11,757 nt of DNA, taken from the NCBI GenBank assembly GCA_050248375.1, contig JBFWSL010000093.1:1-11757 (forward strand), read 5' to 3'. Source of the DNA: JAYZVT01 sp050248375 (GTDB lineage: Bacteria > Pseudomonadota > Alphaproteobacteria > Rhizobiales > Methyloligellaceae). Positions 1 through 7,750 of this stretch are shown here, piece by piece. The notes beneath the pieces are model-generated. The model ran no database searches. It was not told the DNA's origin and saw only the letters and a list, made by a program, of their open reading frames with translations. A program made the position numbers and the translations under genes. How positions within the stretch are numbered: position 1 is the first letter of the stretch; every line of letters starts with the position of its first letter.

Positions 1-373
1 TCAAGCCGGGCGCGAACTCGTGCAGAACGGGCTCCGCCACCAGGTGATAGATCTTCACACCGTCAACCACCTGGTAGGGAAGGGTGGTGCCGCTCGGTGT
101 CACGACCGGCGTGTAGTCCTTTCCAGGCTCGCCAGGCGGAACGTCCGTGCCCGGCGCTATGGTCCTGGCGTAGAAGGTGTTGGAAACGGGATGGCTGTAT
201 TTACCAGCCGGAGCAGGGGGCGGGCTGGCCGGAGCGGGCGCCGCATGGCCTGTGTGCCCACCATGCTGATCATGGCCCGTTTGAGCCGCAGCCGTCGGAC
301 CGAGAAGGGACGAGCCCGCCAGGGCAAGACCCGATCCTGCCGCTATCGCTTCGCGGCGCGTGAGCTTTTTCAT
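1..373 (-). CDS. Multicopper oxidase, N-terminal part (runs off left edge)
   Basis: Only the first 124 codons are in the window; the frame stays open to base 1. The product starts with a twin-arginine signal (TRREAIAAG, residues 5-13) and a hydrophobic stretch ending in an AAA motif near residue 30, so export of a folded protein by Tat is likely. A His-rich linker follows (HDQHGGHTGH, 34-43), then a Pro/Ala-rich stretch. The segment VKIYHLVAEPVLHEFAPG (106-123) matches the start of the first cupredoxin domain in bacterial multicopper oxidases of the copper-resistance type. These enzymes oxidise Cu(I) or other metals in the periplasm using a type 1 plus trinuclear copper centre; those copper ligands lie beyond the edge. 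The start is supported by AGGAGG five bases upstream. Its ATG overlaps the TGA of the upstream efflux gene by one base (TGATG), suggesting translational coupling. Family assignment rests on this N-terminal segment and the context. Confidence 0.8.
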   Translation of the reverse strand, partial: MKKLTRREAIAAGSGLALAGSSLLGPTAAAQTGHDQHGGHTGHAAPAPASPPPAPAGKYSHPVSNTFYARTIAPGTDVPPGEPGKDYTPVVTPSGTTLPYQVVDGVKIYHLVAEPVLHEFAPGL

Positions 374-1821
374 CAGTGTCCTCCTGCGTTGGCCATCTGT
401 GCCCGATCGCGCGCTGCGGGGGCGGAGTTACCGCCCTCGGGCGGCATGATCCCCTGCATCAGCGCGGCGAAGCGAACGCGCGCCTTCCAGTAACTGGCAA
501 GCGCTTCGACATACCGTTCCCCCGCCCGTATCTGCCGCTCCTTGGCCTGCAGCAGGTTGAACACGCCGCGCTGCATGGCGTTGTATTCCCGCTGCGTCTC
601 GTCGAGCAGGCGTGCGCTCTGCGGAATAACCGTGTCGCGGTAATAGGCGGCCGAAGCTCGGGCATTTCGCAGATTCACCACGGCGAGCCGTGCCGCGGAT
701 CGGATGCGAACGGCAAGCGCGGTGTAGCTGTCCCGCGCCCGCACAATCTCCATTTCCGCAGCCGCCTTGCGCGCCCGTCCCCGGTCGAAGATGGGAAGCT
801 GGACCTCGAAGATGGGCCCTCCTTCCTTTTCGCCGTCGTCGCGCTCCCATTCTCCGCCTGCCTCCAGGTCCGGGACGATACCACTGGCTTTCTCCACGCG
901 ATATTTGTGCGCGAGCGTCACGAGGCTCTGGCGGGCAGCCGCCAGTTCGAGACTGGCATCGATGGCGCGCCGTTCGGCCTGGGCGAGATTGCCCTCGCTG
1001 CGTGGCGGATCTGGCAGCCGGTGCGCCGCACTCCAGCGGGTCTGCGAACCGTGCAATCCCATCATGACGTTCAGCCGTTCCCTTGCTTCCGCGCCCCGCG
1101 TCTCCGCCGCGGCAAGCTCCAGCTTGGCCTCCGTCAACTGGACGCTTTGACTCTCGAACTCGAGCGCGGTCGTGTTCCCGGCCTCGCGCAGCGCCTTGGC
1201 CGCGATGACCGACGCACGCGTGGACTCAATCACTTGCGTAAGCAGTTCAATCGTCTGCTGGCTGGCCTGATAGTCGATGAAGGCAAGATGGGTGCGTATC
1301 GCGACTCCCAGGACCTCCGATGCGACCTTGAATTTGGCCTCCTCGATCTGCGACTCGGCCACACGGGCCTTGAGCGGAATGTAAAGCACCTGGATCACGT
1401 TCATGGCGATCCCGAAAGCCAGGTTCGTCCCTCCGTCCTCCGGAAAGGTTATCGCACCGTCCAGCACCGGATTCGGAGGTGTCTTGGCCTGCACAAGCGC
1501 GGCCTGGGCTATGCCAAGCTCCGCGTAGTTCGCCTGCAGTTCACGGTTGTTCAGCAGAGCGATCTGGACCGCCGAGCGCGGTGTGAGCGGTTTGGCCAGC
1601 AGCGCCTTCACGGCCATCTCGGCACCCGAGTCGCTGTAGGGTCCGGCCTGCCAGGCGATACGGTTGCCGGAGCGGGACTCGACCGTATAGGCAACCTCCT
1701 GGAAGAGCCCCTCGGGGTTGGTCGTGGCGCAACCCGAGGCGGACAGGGCCACGAGGGTGGCGGCGGCGGCTCTCATAGCTCTGCCCGTTCGCTTCGCGGC
1801 CTCAGTGCTGGTGATGGCCAT
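373..1821 (-). CDS. TolC/CusC-type outer-membrane efflux lipoprotein
   Basis: A 482-residue protein of the outer-membrane efflux (OEP/TolC) family, which forms trimeric channel-tunnels that carry metals or drugs across the outer membrane together with RND or similar pumps. The N-terminus has a hydrophobic signal and a lipobox-like ASGC with Cys31 as the lipidation site. The rest shows the two-fold repeat typical of the family: long Ala/Glu/Arg/Gln-rich helices at about 85-115, 155-250, 280-310 and 350-450. The second half carries FEVQLPIFDRGRARKAAAE (338-356), resembling the usual PLFDxG motif. I chose the ATG at 1821 because AGGAGGT lies just upstream; the frame stays open to 1905 but those 28 extra codons have no signal-peptide character. 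The start lies inside the end of the preceding lipoprotein gene and the stop overlaps the oxidase start, so it is part of a tight operon. Copper is the probable substrate by context; no inner-membrane pump or adaptor is visible here. Confidence 0.88.
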   Translation of the reverse strand: MAITSTEAAKRTGRAMRAAAATLVALSASGCATTNPEGLFQEVAYTVESRSGNRIAWQAGPYSDSGAEMAVKALLAKPLTPRSAVQIALLNNRELQANYAELGIAQAALVQAKTPPNPVLDGAITFPEDGGTNLAFGIAMNVIQVLYIPLKARVAESQIEEAKFKVASEVLGVAIRTHLAFIDYQASQQTIELLTQVIESTRASVIAAKALREAGNTTALEFESQSVQLTEAKLELAAAETRGAEARERLNVMMGLHGSQTRWSAAHRLPDPPRSEGNLAQAERRAIDASLELAAARQSLVTLAHKYRVEKASGIVPDLEAGGEWERDDGEKEGGPIFEVQLPIFDRGRARKAAAEMEIVRARDSYTALAVRIRSAARLAVVNLRNARASAAYYRDTVIPQSARLLDETQREYNAMQRGVFNLLQAKERQIRAGERYVEALASYWKARVRFAALMQGIMPPEGGNSAPAARDRAQMANAGGH

Positions 1822-2053
1822 GACCACCTCCTGAGGATGCGGGCGCGGGATGGTGCGCCGGTGTTTCCTGTGGAGACGCCGGTGGACGGGGCTCCAGATG
1901 TTCATCCGCCAGGGCTTGCGACGGCAGGAGGGCTGCGCCCGCTTGCGCCAGCGGGCTGGCGGGATGATACGCAGGCGGGATCATGTCGTCGGCTGATCGC
2001 TTGCAGCCCGCCAACGCCACGAGCGGCACGAGCCATAAATATCGTCTGGTCAC
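1802..2053 (-). CDS. Small His-tailed lipoprotein of the metal locus
   Basis: An 83-residue product with a textbook lipoprotein signal: two arginines, a hydrophobic core (YLWLVPLVALAG) and the lipobox LAGC with Cys17. The mature part is Pro/Ala-rich and probably unstructured. It ends in GGGHGHHQH, a likely metal-binding tail. The start codon is GTG; a G-rich stretch (GGGGGGTG) just upstream could serve as ribosome binding site. Its last 20 bases overlap the start of the efflux gene in another frame, so translation of the two is probably coupled. I do not recognise the family. The position suggests a periplasmic or outer-membrane metal-binding accessory, but that is inference from the His tail and the neighbours. 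Confidence 0.7.
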   Translation of the reverse strand: MTRRYLWLVPLVALAGCKRSADDMIPPAYHPASPLAQAGAALLPSQALADEHLEPRPPASPQETPAHHPAPASSGGGHGHHQH

Positions 2054-2149
2054 CGGACACCCCCCAAGGTTTCCGTATTTCTTGTTGTTCAGGACTCGAT
2101 GCGTGGCACCCTTGCGAAAAGGCGCACGGCAAAGGCGTCTGGGAGGTGA

Positions 2150-2605
2150 TTAGATGCGGAAGCGGCCGGTGATGAGATAGAGGGGGCCGTGCCCGGAATC
2201 GGGAACGCCGGTTGACGGCGGACTCAATCTTATCAGGCGCCGTCGGTCATCGGATCGCTGAGGCGCCAGTGCAAAAACGTCTATGAACTTGACGGACGGC
2301 TCAAACGTGTTGCCTGTCCTGACCGCCTTCTGAGTGTCGTCCTGACGTCCCGACAGCCACGCGTCGCAGATCTTGCAACAGGCCGCCTCGTCGGGTTCGG
2401 AGCCTCCATCATGGCGATGATCGGAATGTGCATGGTTGGAACCACCGTCGACATGGTGGCTGTGCGCCTGTTCGCTCGTGGTGGCCGCAAGGGCGGTGGC
2501 TTTGCCTGCCCCCACAAAAGTGGAAACGGACAGACAAGGACTCGCCAGAAGCGCGATTGCGACCGCGAGGGTCACGATCCATTTCTGCTTCAGTGTCAGG
2601 CGCAT
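2150..2605 (-). CDS. Secreted His-rich protein with CCxxC motif, function unknown
   Basis: A 151-residue protein with an N-terminal hydrophobic segment (about 9-23), consistent with a signal peptide or membrane anchor. A His-rich stretch follows (seven His between 48 and 65), then a Cys cluster AACCKIC (Cys76, Cys77, Cys80). The C-terminus ends in GPLYLITGRFRI. Both clusters could bind soft or borderline metals such as copper, which fits the locus. The overall plan of a short exported protein with a His region and a Cys cluster is reminiscent of DUF2946-type proteins, but I cannot confirm membership. The ATG has only a weak GGCAGG upstream. It is separated by about 155 bp from the DUF305 gene before it and 96 bp from the lipoprotein gene after it, so it could have its own promoter. 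Confidence 0.65.
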   Translation of the reverse strand: MRLTLKQKWIVTLAVAIALLASPCLSVSTFVGAGKATALAATTSEQAHSHHVDGGSNHAHSDHRHDGGSEPDEAACCKICDAWLSGRQDDTQKAVRTGNTFEPSVKFIDVFALAPQRSDDRRRLIRLSPPSTGVPDSGHGPLYLITGRFRI

Positions 2606-2760
2606 GAAAAACCTGCCGGGAGCCCTGCACGCGTTCGTGTCGGAACGACGTTGAAACCTGGGCCGGAGATCGTCAAGCCTTACGGCGAGCCAATGAACGG
2701 CTTTTGATCCAACTGCGGCATCAGGGACCGCCGCGGGCGCTTTCAGATCGCGGATATGGT

Positions 2761-3243
2761 CTACCTGCCGTCGATTTCAGGCGTCGCCTTTGGCCCGCCC
2801 TGCAGGTCGCCGATCAGGGCCTTCATCTCGGCGATCTCCTTGCGCTGGGCCGTGATGATCTCATCCGCGAGGTGCCTGACCCGCGGGTCCTTTATCCGGG
2901 CTCTCTCGCTGGTGAGGATGGCGATGGAGTGGTGCGGGATCATCGCCTTCATGTAGGAAATGTCTCCGACGGTGGCCTGGCTCCTGACGAGATACAATGC
3001 CGCCAGGAACAGCACCACTGCCCCTGCATAGATCGCCAGGTTCGCTTTGGTACTCGTGTACATGTTCAGCATGAAGGTCAGCATCACGACCATCATCCCG
3101 GCTCCCATGATCAGGGCCATGAAGAACCGCGTGTCGCTCCAGAAGACGTGATCGAACTGGTAGGTGTGGAGATACATCAGGCCGAGCATCACTAGGACCG
3201 AGGTGACGATCATCGCACCGAATTTGAGGTAGGCGGCATTCAT
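2761..3243 (-). CDS. DUF305-domain membrane protein
   Basis: A 160-residue protein with three predicted membrane helices (about 8-26, 41-60 and 68-86), followed by a soluble C-terminal part. That part contains the DUF305 hallmark YMKAMIPHHSIAI (97-109; Met98, Met101, His104 and His105 are likely metal ligands) and a long charged helix. DUF305 proteins are ferritin-like helical domains often encoded next to copper or other metal-resistance genes; their precise function is not settled. The start at 3243 is preceded by a near-perfect AAAGGAGGT. The open frame extends further up to 3300, but without a comparable ribosome binding site. It is the first gene of the minus-strand metal locus and faces the divergent intergenic region, so its promoter should lie in 3244-3413. 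Confidence 0.85.
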   Translation of the reverse strand: MNAAYLKFGAMIVTSVLVMLGLMYLHTYQFDHVFWSDTRFFMALIMGAGMMVVMLTFMLNMYTSTKANLAIYAGAVVLFLAALYLVRSQATVGDISYMKAMIPHHSIAILTSERARIKDPRVRHLADEIITAQRKEIAEMKALIGDLQGGPKATPEIDGR

Positions 3244-3413
3244 AGCGGTAACCTCCTTTGGCCTTTTTTCGTGAGGCTGGCGCATGGAAAACGGCCGCAA
3301 TCCCTGCCGGTTTCGGGCTCGGTGTGAAATCAGCCCGGGACATCCGATTTCCTGGCATTCGTATTGCTCCTTTCCCTCCCAATGAAAGCAATAACGCCGC
3401 CGGGAGTGCCGTC
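3244..3413. promoter_or_regulatory. Divergent intergenic region with two inverted repeats
   Basis: This gap separates the minus-strand metal genes from the plus-strand small ORF and should hold the promoter of the metal locus. It has two perfect dyads: GAAATC/GATTTC (3326-3331 and 3346-3351, 14-nt spacer) and TATTGCT/AGCAATA (3362-3368 and 3387-3393, 18-nt spacer). Either could be an operator. I could not find a convincing CueR-type dyad or clear -35/-10 pair, so the regulator is unknown. Confidence 0.4.
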
Positions 3414-3551
3414 ATGGGACTGTTGATCTATTTTGGTGCGCTTTGGCTGGCCGTTTCGGCCCTTGGCCATTCGGATCTGTTCGCGGACGGGGTCTGGGGC
3501 CTTCTGTTGCCGGGAGCCTGGCTGGCTACGCTGGCCATGCTGAAGAATTAG
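3414..3551 (+). CDS. 45-residue putative membrane protein
   Basis: A short ORF coding for two hydrophobic segments (IYFGALWLAVSALG, residues 5-18, and VWGLLLPGAWLATLAML, 27-43) joined by a polar turn HSDLFAD, ending in a Lys-Asn tail. This pattern is what a small two-helix inner-membrane protein would show. GGGAG lies eight bases upstream of the ATG, an acceptable ribosome binding site. The frame stays open further upstream, but that extension has no hydrophobic or domain character and would cover most of the divergent intergenic region. I do not recognise a family. It could be a real small membrane protein or a chance ORF; the clean helix-turn-helix hydropathy favours the former. Confidence 0.45.
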   Translation: MGLLIYFGALWLAVSALGHSDLFADGVWGLLLPGAWLATLAMLKN

Positions 3552-3657
3552 GAGAACTGGCGCCTTTGGCCGCGCTATTGGACTAGCCCCGGCAGAATCC
3601 TTCATGATATAGGGGGCGCGTCCGGCGGCCGGGCGGTAGTCTCCGCGCCATCCGCAG

Positions 3658-3742
3658 GCGGGCGTGGTGGAACTGGTAGACACGCCAGATTTAGGTTCTG
3701 GTGGCTTTGGCCGTGGGGGTTCAAGTCCCTCCGCCCGCACCA
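3658..3742 (+). tRNA. tRNA-Leu(UAG)
   Basis: An 85-nt tRNA with a seven-pair acceptor stem (GCGGGCG with CGCCCGC), the D-loop typical of leucine tRNAs (GGTGGAACTGGTAGACAC), and an anticodon stem CCAGA/TCTGG enclosing TTTAGGT. The anticodon TAG is at 3692-3694. A variable arm follows, then a T-arm with GTTCAAGTC and an encoded CCA. It decodes CUA and, with wobble, other CUN codons. A hairpin just downstream (3751-3766) lacks a T-tract. Confidence 0.97.
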
Positions 3743-3750
3743 AGGCCCAG

Positions 3751-3766
3751 GCCGGAGCCGTCCGGC
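3751..3766 (+). other. Hairpin between tRNA-Leu and tig
   Basis: GCCGGA and TCCGGC form a perfect six-pair stem with a GCCG loop nine bases after the tRNA CCA end. No T-run follows, so it is not a good intrinsic terminator. It may act in 3' processing of the tRNA transcript or in the tig leader if the two are co-transcribed. Confidence 0.35.
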
Positions 3767-3824
3767 TTCCCATTCAATGATCCTGGCTCCGGATCGCGAT
3801 CGAACAGGTTGGCAAAGTAGACCC

Positions 3825-5177
3825 ATGGAAATTACCGAAAGCACGTCCGACGGTCTCAAGCGCGAGTTGAAGGTGGTCGTCGGCGCCAAGGAACTCGACA
3901 AGCGGCTCAGCGAGCGTCTCGACCAGATCAAGGACAACGTGCGCCTGAAGGGCTTCCGCCCGGGCAAGGTGCCGGTCGACCACCTGCGCAAGGTCTATGG
4001 CCGCGGCCTGATGGCCGAAGTGCTCGAGCAGACCGTGGCGGAGACCAGCCAGAAGGCGCTTACGGAGCGCAAGGAGCGGCCGGCCGGTCAGCCGAATATC
4101 ACGCTGGGTGAGGACAAGGACGTCATCGAGAAGATGATCCTCGGCGAGGCCGACCTGGCCTACACCATGTCCTTCGAGGTCCTGCCGCAGATCGAGGTCA
4201 CCGATCTGTCCAAGCTGTCGCTCGAAAAGCCGGTGGCCGAGATACCGGATGCCGAGATCGAAAAGGCCATGGAGCAACTCGTCCAGGACAGCACCGCCTA
4301 TGAAGCGAAGGAGGGCGCCGCCGGGAAGGGCGACCGCCTCACCATCGACTTCGAGGGCTTCATTGACGGCAAGGCGTTCGACGGCGGCAAGGCCGAGGAC
4401 GCCGGCATCGTGATCGGTTCGAATACCTTTATTCCGGGCTTCGAGGACGGGCTGGTTGGCCTGAAGGCCGGCGACAGCAAGACCCTGGACATCACCTTTC
4501 CCGCTGACTACGGCGCTGATCACCTGGCCAACAAGCCGGCGACCTTCAACGTGACCGTGAAGGAAGTGGCCAAGCCCGTCACTCCCGAAGTAACCGACGA
4601 GTTCGCCAAGAATCTCGGTTTCGAGAGCGTTGCCAAGCTGCGCGACGCCGTGAAGGACCGCATCAAGCAGAATTACGACGCGGCCTCGCGGACCCGCGTG
4701 AAGCGTCAGCTCCTGGATGCGCTCGACAAGTCCCACGATTTCCAGCTTCCGGAATCGCTCGTCGAAGGCGAGTTCGAGGCGATCTGGAAGCAGATCACCC
4801 ACGAGATGGAGCACGCCGGCAAGACCTTCAAGGACGAGGACACGACGGAGGAGAAGGCGCGCGAGGATTACCGCAAGCTGGCCGAGCGCCGCGTCCGCCT
4901 CGGTCTTGTGCTTGCGGAGATCGGCGACAAGAACGAGGTGAAGGTCACCGACGAGGAAGTGAACGCCGCTCTTCTCGCCAGGATTCGCCAGTTCCCGGGC
5001 CAGGAACGTCAGGTCTACGAGTTCTATCAGAAGAACCCGCAGGCCCTGGCCGAGATCCGCGCTCCCATCTTCGAGGAGAAGGTCGTGGACTATGTCCTTG
5101 AACTGGCCAAGGTCGAGGAGAAGAAGGTCAAGCCAGAAGACCTGTTCAAGCCCATCGACGAGGACGAGGCCGCCTGA
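3825..5177 (+). CDS. tig: Trigger factor, ribosome-associated chaperone / PPIase
   Basis: A 450-residue protein (the E. coli protein has 432) with the full three-domain plan. The N-terminal ribosome-binding domain carries the signature GFRPGKVP (43-50), which docks on ribosomal protein L23. The FKBP-type peptidyl-prolyl isomerase domain spans about 165-248, with FEGFIDGKAFDGG and the FIPGFEDGLVGLKAGD segment typical of FKBP folds. The C-terminal helical arms (about 250-440) form the chaperone cradle. It binds nascent chains at the ribosome exit and hands them to DnaK or GroEL. I chose the ATG at 3825 because the sequence MEIT-ES matches the family's usual N-terminus; the ribosome binding site is weak (AAAGTAG). 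The frame is open 48 bases further up, but that extension has no homologous character. It is the first gene of the tig-clpP-clpX-lon block. Confidence 0.97.
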   Translation: MEITESTSDGLKRELKVVVGAKELDKRLSERLDQIKDNVRLKGFRPGKVPVDHLRKVYGRGLMAEVLEQTVAETSQKALTERKERPAGQPNITLGEDKDVIEKMILGEADLAYTMSFEVLPQIEVTDLSKLSLEKPVAEIPDAEIEKAMEQLVQDSTAYEAKEGAAGKGDRLTIDFEGFIDGKAFDGGKAEDAGIVIGSNTFIPGFEDGLVGLKAGDSKTLDITFPADYGADHLANKPATFNVTVKEVAKPVTPEVTDEFAKNLGFESVAKLRDAVKDRIKQNYDAASRTRVKRQLLDALDKSHDFQLPESLVEGEFEAIWKQITHEMEHAGKTFKDEDTTEEKAREDYRKLAERRVRLGLVLAEIGDKNEVKVTDEEVNAALLARIRQFPGQERQVYEFYQKNPQALAEIRAPIFEEKVVDYVLELAKVEEKKVKPEDLFKPIDEDEAA

Positions 5178-5202
5178 GTCGTCCATCCGCGGCGGCTGCA
5201 CG

Positions 5203-5220
5203 GCCCGGCGCTGGCCGGGC
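5203..5220 (+). other. GC-rich stem-loop after tig
   Basis: GCCCGGC and GCCGGGC form a perfect seven-pair stem with a four-base loop 26 bases after the tig stop. No T-tract follows, so transcription may read on into clpP; it could also protect the tig mRNA 3' end. The rest of the 133-bp gap to clpP is GC-rich with further short self-complementary stretches (around 5262-5290), and I see no clear promoter. Confidence 0.35.
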
Positions 5221-5310
5221 TGACGCGATGCCGGAGAATCGGCTAACACAAGCGCACGAGGCCCGCGGGCCGGTGGCCCTGACCGGCCGCCGCCGACAAG
5301 GAGCATCCGC

Positions 5311-5952
5311 ATGAAAGATCCGGTCGATTATTACATGAACACGCTGGTGCCGATGGTGGTCGAGCAGACCAACCGCGGCGAGCGCGCCTACGACATCTAT
5401 TCGCGCCTGCTGAAGGAGCGGATCATTTTCGTCACCGGCGTCATCGAGGACCACATGTCCTCCCTGGTCATGGCGCAGTTGCTGTTCCTCGAGGCGGAGA
5501 ACCCCAAGAAGGAAATCTCCATGTACATCAATTCGCCGGGCGGGGTGGTCACCTCCGGCATGGCGATGTACGACACCATGCAGTTCATCCGGCCTCCGGT
5601 TGCCACACTGTGCACCGGCCAGGCGGCATCCATGGGCTCCCTGCTGCTGACGGCGGGAGAAAAGGGGCACCGTTTCGCCCTGCCCAACGCCCGGATCATG
5701 CTTCACCAGCCCTCCGGCGGTTTCCAGGGGCAGGCGAGCGACATCGAGCGGCACGCCGAGGACATCATCAAGACCAAGAAGCGCCTGAACGAGATCTACG
5801 TGCAGCACACGGGCCAGAAATACGAGACCATTGAAAGAACGCTTGACCGCGACTATTTCATGACTGCCGAGAGCGCCCGGGATTTCGGGATCATCGACGA
5901 AGTCATCAGCAAGCGCGAGGAAGCGCCCGGCGAGGCGGATGAGAAGAAATAG
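5311..5952 (+). CDS. clpP: ATP-dependent Clp protease proteolytic subunit
   Basis: A 213-residue serine peptidase that assembles as two stacked heptameric rings and degrades polypeptides fed in by ClpX or ClpA. The catalytic triad is intact: Ser107 in GQAASMGS, His132 in MLHQPSGG and Asp181 in LDRDYFM. The oxyanion-region motif SPGG (75-78) is also present. The N-terminus (YMNTLVPMVVEQTNRGERAYDIYSR) is that of the usual alphaproteobacterial ClpP, including a short N-terminal propeptide region. AAGGAG lies eight bases before the ATG. It is placed between tig and clpX as in many proteobacteria. The charged, Glu/Lys-rich tail (201-213) is variable in the family. Nothing is missing. Confidence 0.98.
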   Translation: MKDPVDYYMNTLVPMVVEQTNRGERAYDIYSRLLKERIIFVTGVIEDHMSSLVMAQLLFLEAENPKKEISMYINSPGGVVTSGMAMYDTMQFIRPPVATLCTGQAASMGSLLLTAGEKGHRFALPNARIMLHQPSGGFQGQASDIERHAEDIIKTKKRLNEIYVQHTGQKYETIERTLDRDYFMTAESARDFGIIDEVISKREEAPGEADEKK

Positions 5953-6251
5953 CCTTCACGGACTTCCCGCCGCGCGGGGGCAGGCCTGCGGGACCACGCG
6001 TGTTTTTGAATTGCGGCCCTGCCAGAGCCGTGTTTCGATGCCTTGCGTGCCCGGTAAGTGCCCCGGGGCCGGGGATGACGATTAAACAATTCTTGATATC
6101 TCCCCCGATAGCATGTTGACTCTCGAATCCGGGGTGCTGTCCTGCGTGATAAAGCTCACGAAAGCAAGCGGGGACCAGACCGGCGGCTTATGGCCTCGCC
6201 GTCGGTAACAATAAGGCCACAGGGAGGGTAACCAGAACCTGGGCGAGTTGG
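5953..6251 (+). promoter_or_regulatory. clpP-clpX intergenic region, probable clpX promoter
   Basis: This 299-bp gap has no ORF I would support. Its first part is GC-rich with self-complementary stretches (GCAGGCCTGC at 5980-5989, CACGCGTG at 5996-6003) before a TTTTT run (6003-6007). This may act as a weak terminator for clpP, but no clean stem precedes the T-run. The middle has an AT-richer patch (about 6080-6120) with a TTGACT at 6116-6121 that could be a -35 box; no good -10 box follows at normal spacing. Two GANTC sites (6118-6122 and 6125-6129) lie there. A short hairpin CGTGA/TCACG (about 6145-6160) is also visible. The clpX start codon itself has only a weak ribosome binding site. Confidence 0.4.
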
Positions 6252-7517
<1,266 letters not shown>

Positions 7518-7566
7518 GGCTCCGGCTGCCTGAAATTCCGGCAAATTGTCGCAGTTCGGCCAGCAT

Positions 7567-7593
7567 CTCCGGCTAGCCCTTAAGGCTGCGGAG
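7567..7593 (+). other. Imperfect stem-loop after clpX
   Basis: CTCCG (7567-7571) pairs with CGGAG (7589-7593), and inside it AGCC (7575-7578) pairs with GGCT (7584-7587) around the loop CTTAA; a GCT/G internal loop separates the two stems. It starts 50 bases after the clpX stop and is not followed by a T-run. It could be a mRNA 3' stabiliser or a poor terminator. Confidence 0.3.
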
Positions 7594-7600
7594 CCGAATC

Positions 7601-7650
7601 CTTGACTTAGGCCCTATGCGGGGCCACCTATAGATGTCCGCGGATAGGTG
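7601..7650 (+). promoter_or_regulatory. Candidate lon promoter/operator with 26-bp dyad
   Basis: CTTGACT at 7601-7607 looks like a -35 element. About 20 bases on is CCTATAGA (7627-7634), a possible but widely spaced -10. The latter lies in a perfect dyad: CACCTAT (7625-7631) and ATAGGTG (7644-7650) with a 12-nt spacer, which itself contains TCCGCGGA. A second dyad GGCCC/GGGCC (7610-7614 and 7621-7625) sits between the two boxes. The arrangement is compatible with a repressor or activator site over the lon promoter, or with a 5' leader hairpin. The promoter call is tentative because of the spacing. Confidence 0.35.
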
Positions 7651-7694
7651 AATCGCTAGGGATTGGCCCGGGAGCGAGTCCCGCGGACCCCCCT

Positions 7695-7716
7695 GCGCCG
7701 CCAGCCGGCGCCTTTT
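7695..7716 (+). terminator. Possible intrinsic terminator in the clpX-lon gap
   Basis: GCGCCG (7695-7700) and CGGCGC (7706-7711) form a perfect six-pair GC stem with the loop CCAGC, followed after one base by TTTT. It could end clpX transcripts, or act as an attenuator if the lon promoter lies upstream at about 7601-7634. The T-run is short, so efficiency is uncertain. Confidence 0.35.
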
Positions 7717-7750
7717 GCAACGGCAGGAAAGCAGGCAACAATAACGCTAC

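Noticed and set aside
376..2172. Plus-strand open frame of about 598 codons across the efflux gene
   Set aside because: Shadow of the minus-strand efflux and lipoprotein genes, which have signal peptides, lipoboxes and good ribosome binding sites.
2640..2690. Possible CueR/MerR-type promoter on the minus strand before the His-rich gene
   Set aside because: A TTGACG box is present (complement of 2671-2676), but no good -10 box and no dyad with the 19-bp MerR spacing.
2861..3415. Alternative minus-strand frame starting at 3415
   Set aside because: It overlaps the DUF305 gene in another frame, gives Arg/His/Asp-rich sequence with no domain, and the DUF305 product has clear helices and motif.
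3658..3742. tRNA gene as an integration (att) site for the metal locus
   Set aside because: No integrase, no partial tRNA copy and no flanking direct repeat are visible in the window; the metal locus continues past the left edge, so this cannot be tested here.
3792..3801. Ten-base palindrome GATCGCGATC upstream of tig
   Set aside because: Short palindromes of this composition are expected by chance in GC-rich DNA and nothing else marks it as a site.
3774..5312. Long open frame on the minus strand across tig (about 512 codons)
   Set aside because: It is the mirror of a high-GC coding sequence; the translation is Leu/Asp/Val-rich without domains, and trigger factor on the plus strand is unambiguous.
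7601..7634. Heat-shock (sigma-32) promoter for lon
   Set aside because: CTTGA and CCTAT boxes are there, but they are 21 bases apart, several more than the usual alphaproteobacterial spacing, so I only call a tentative promoter.
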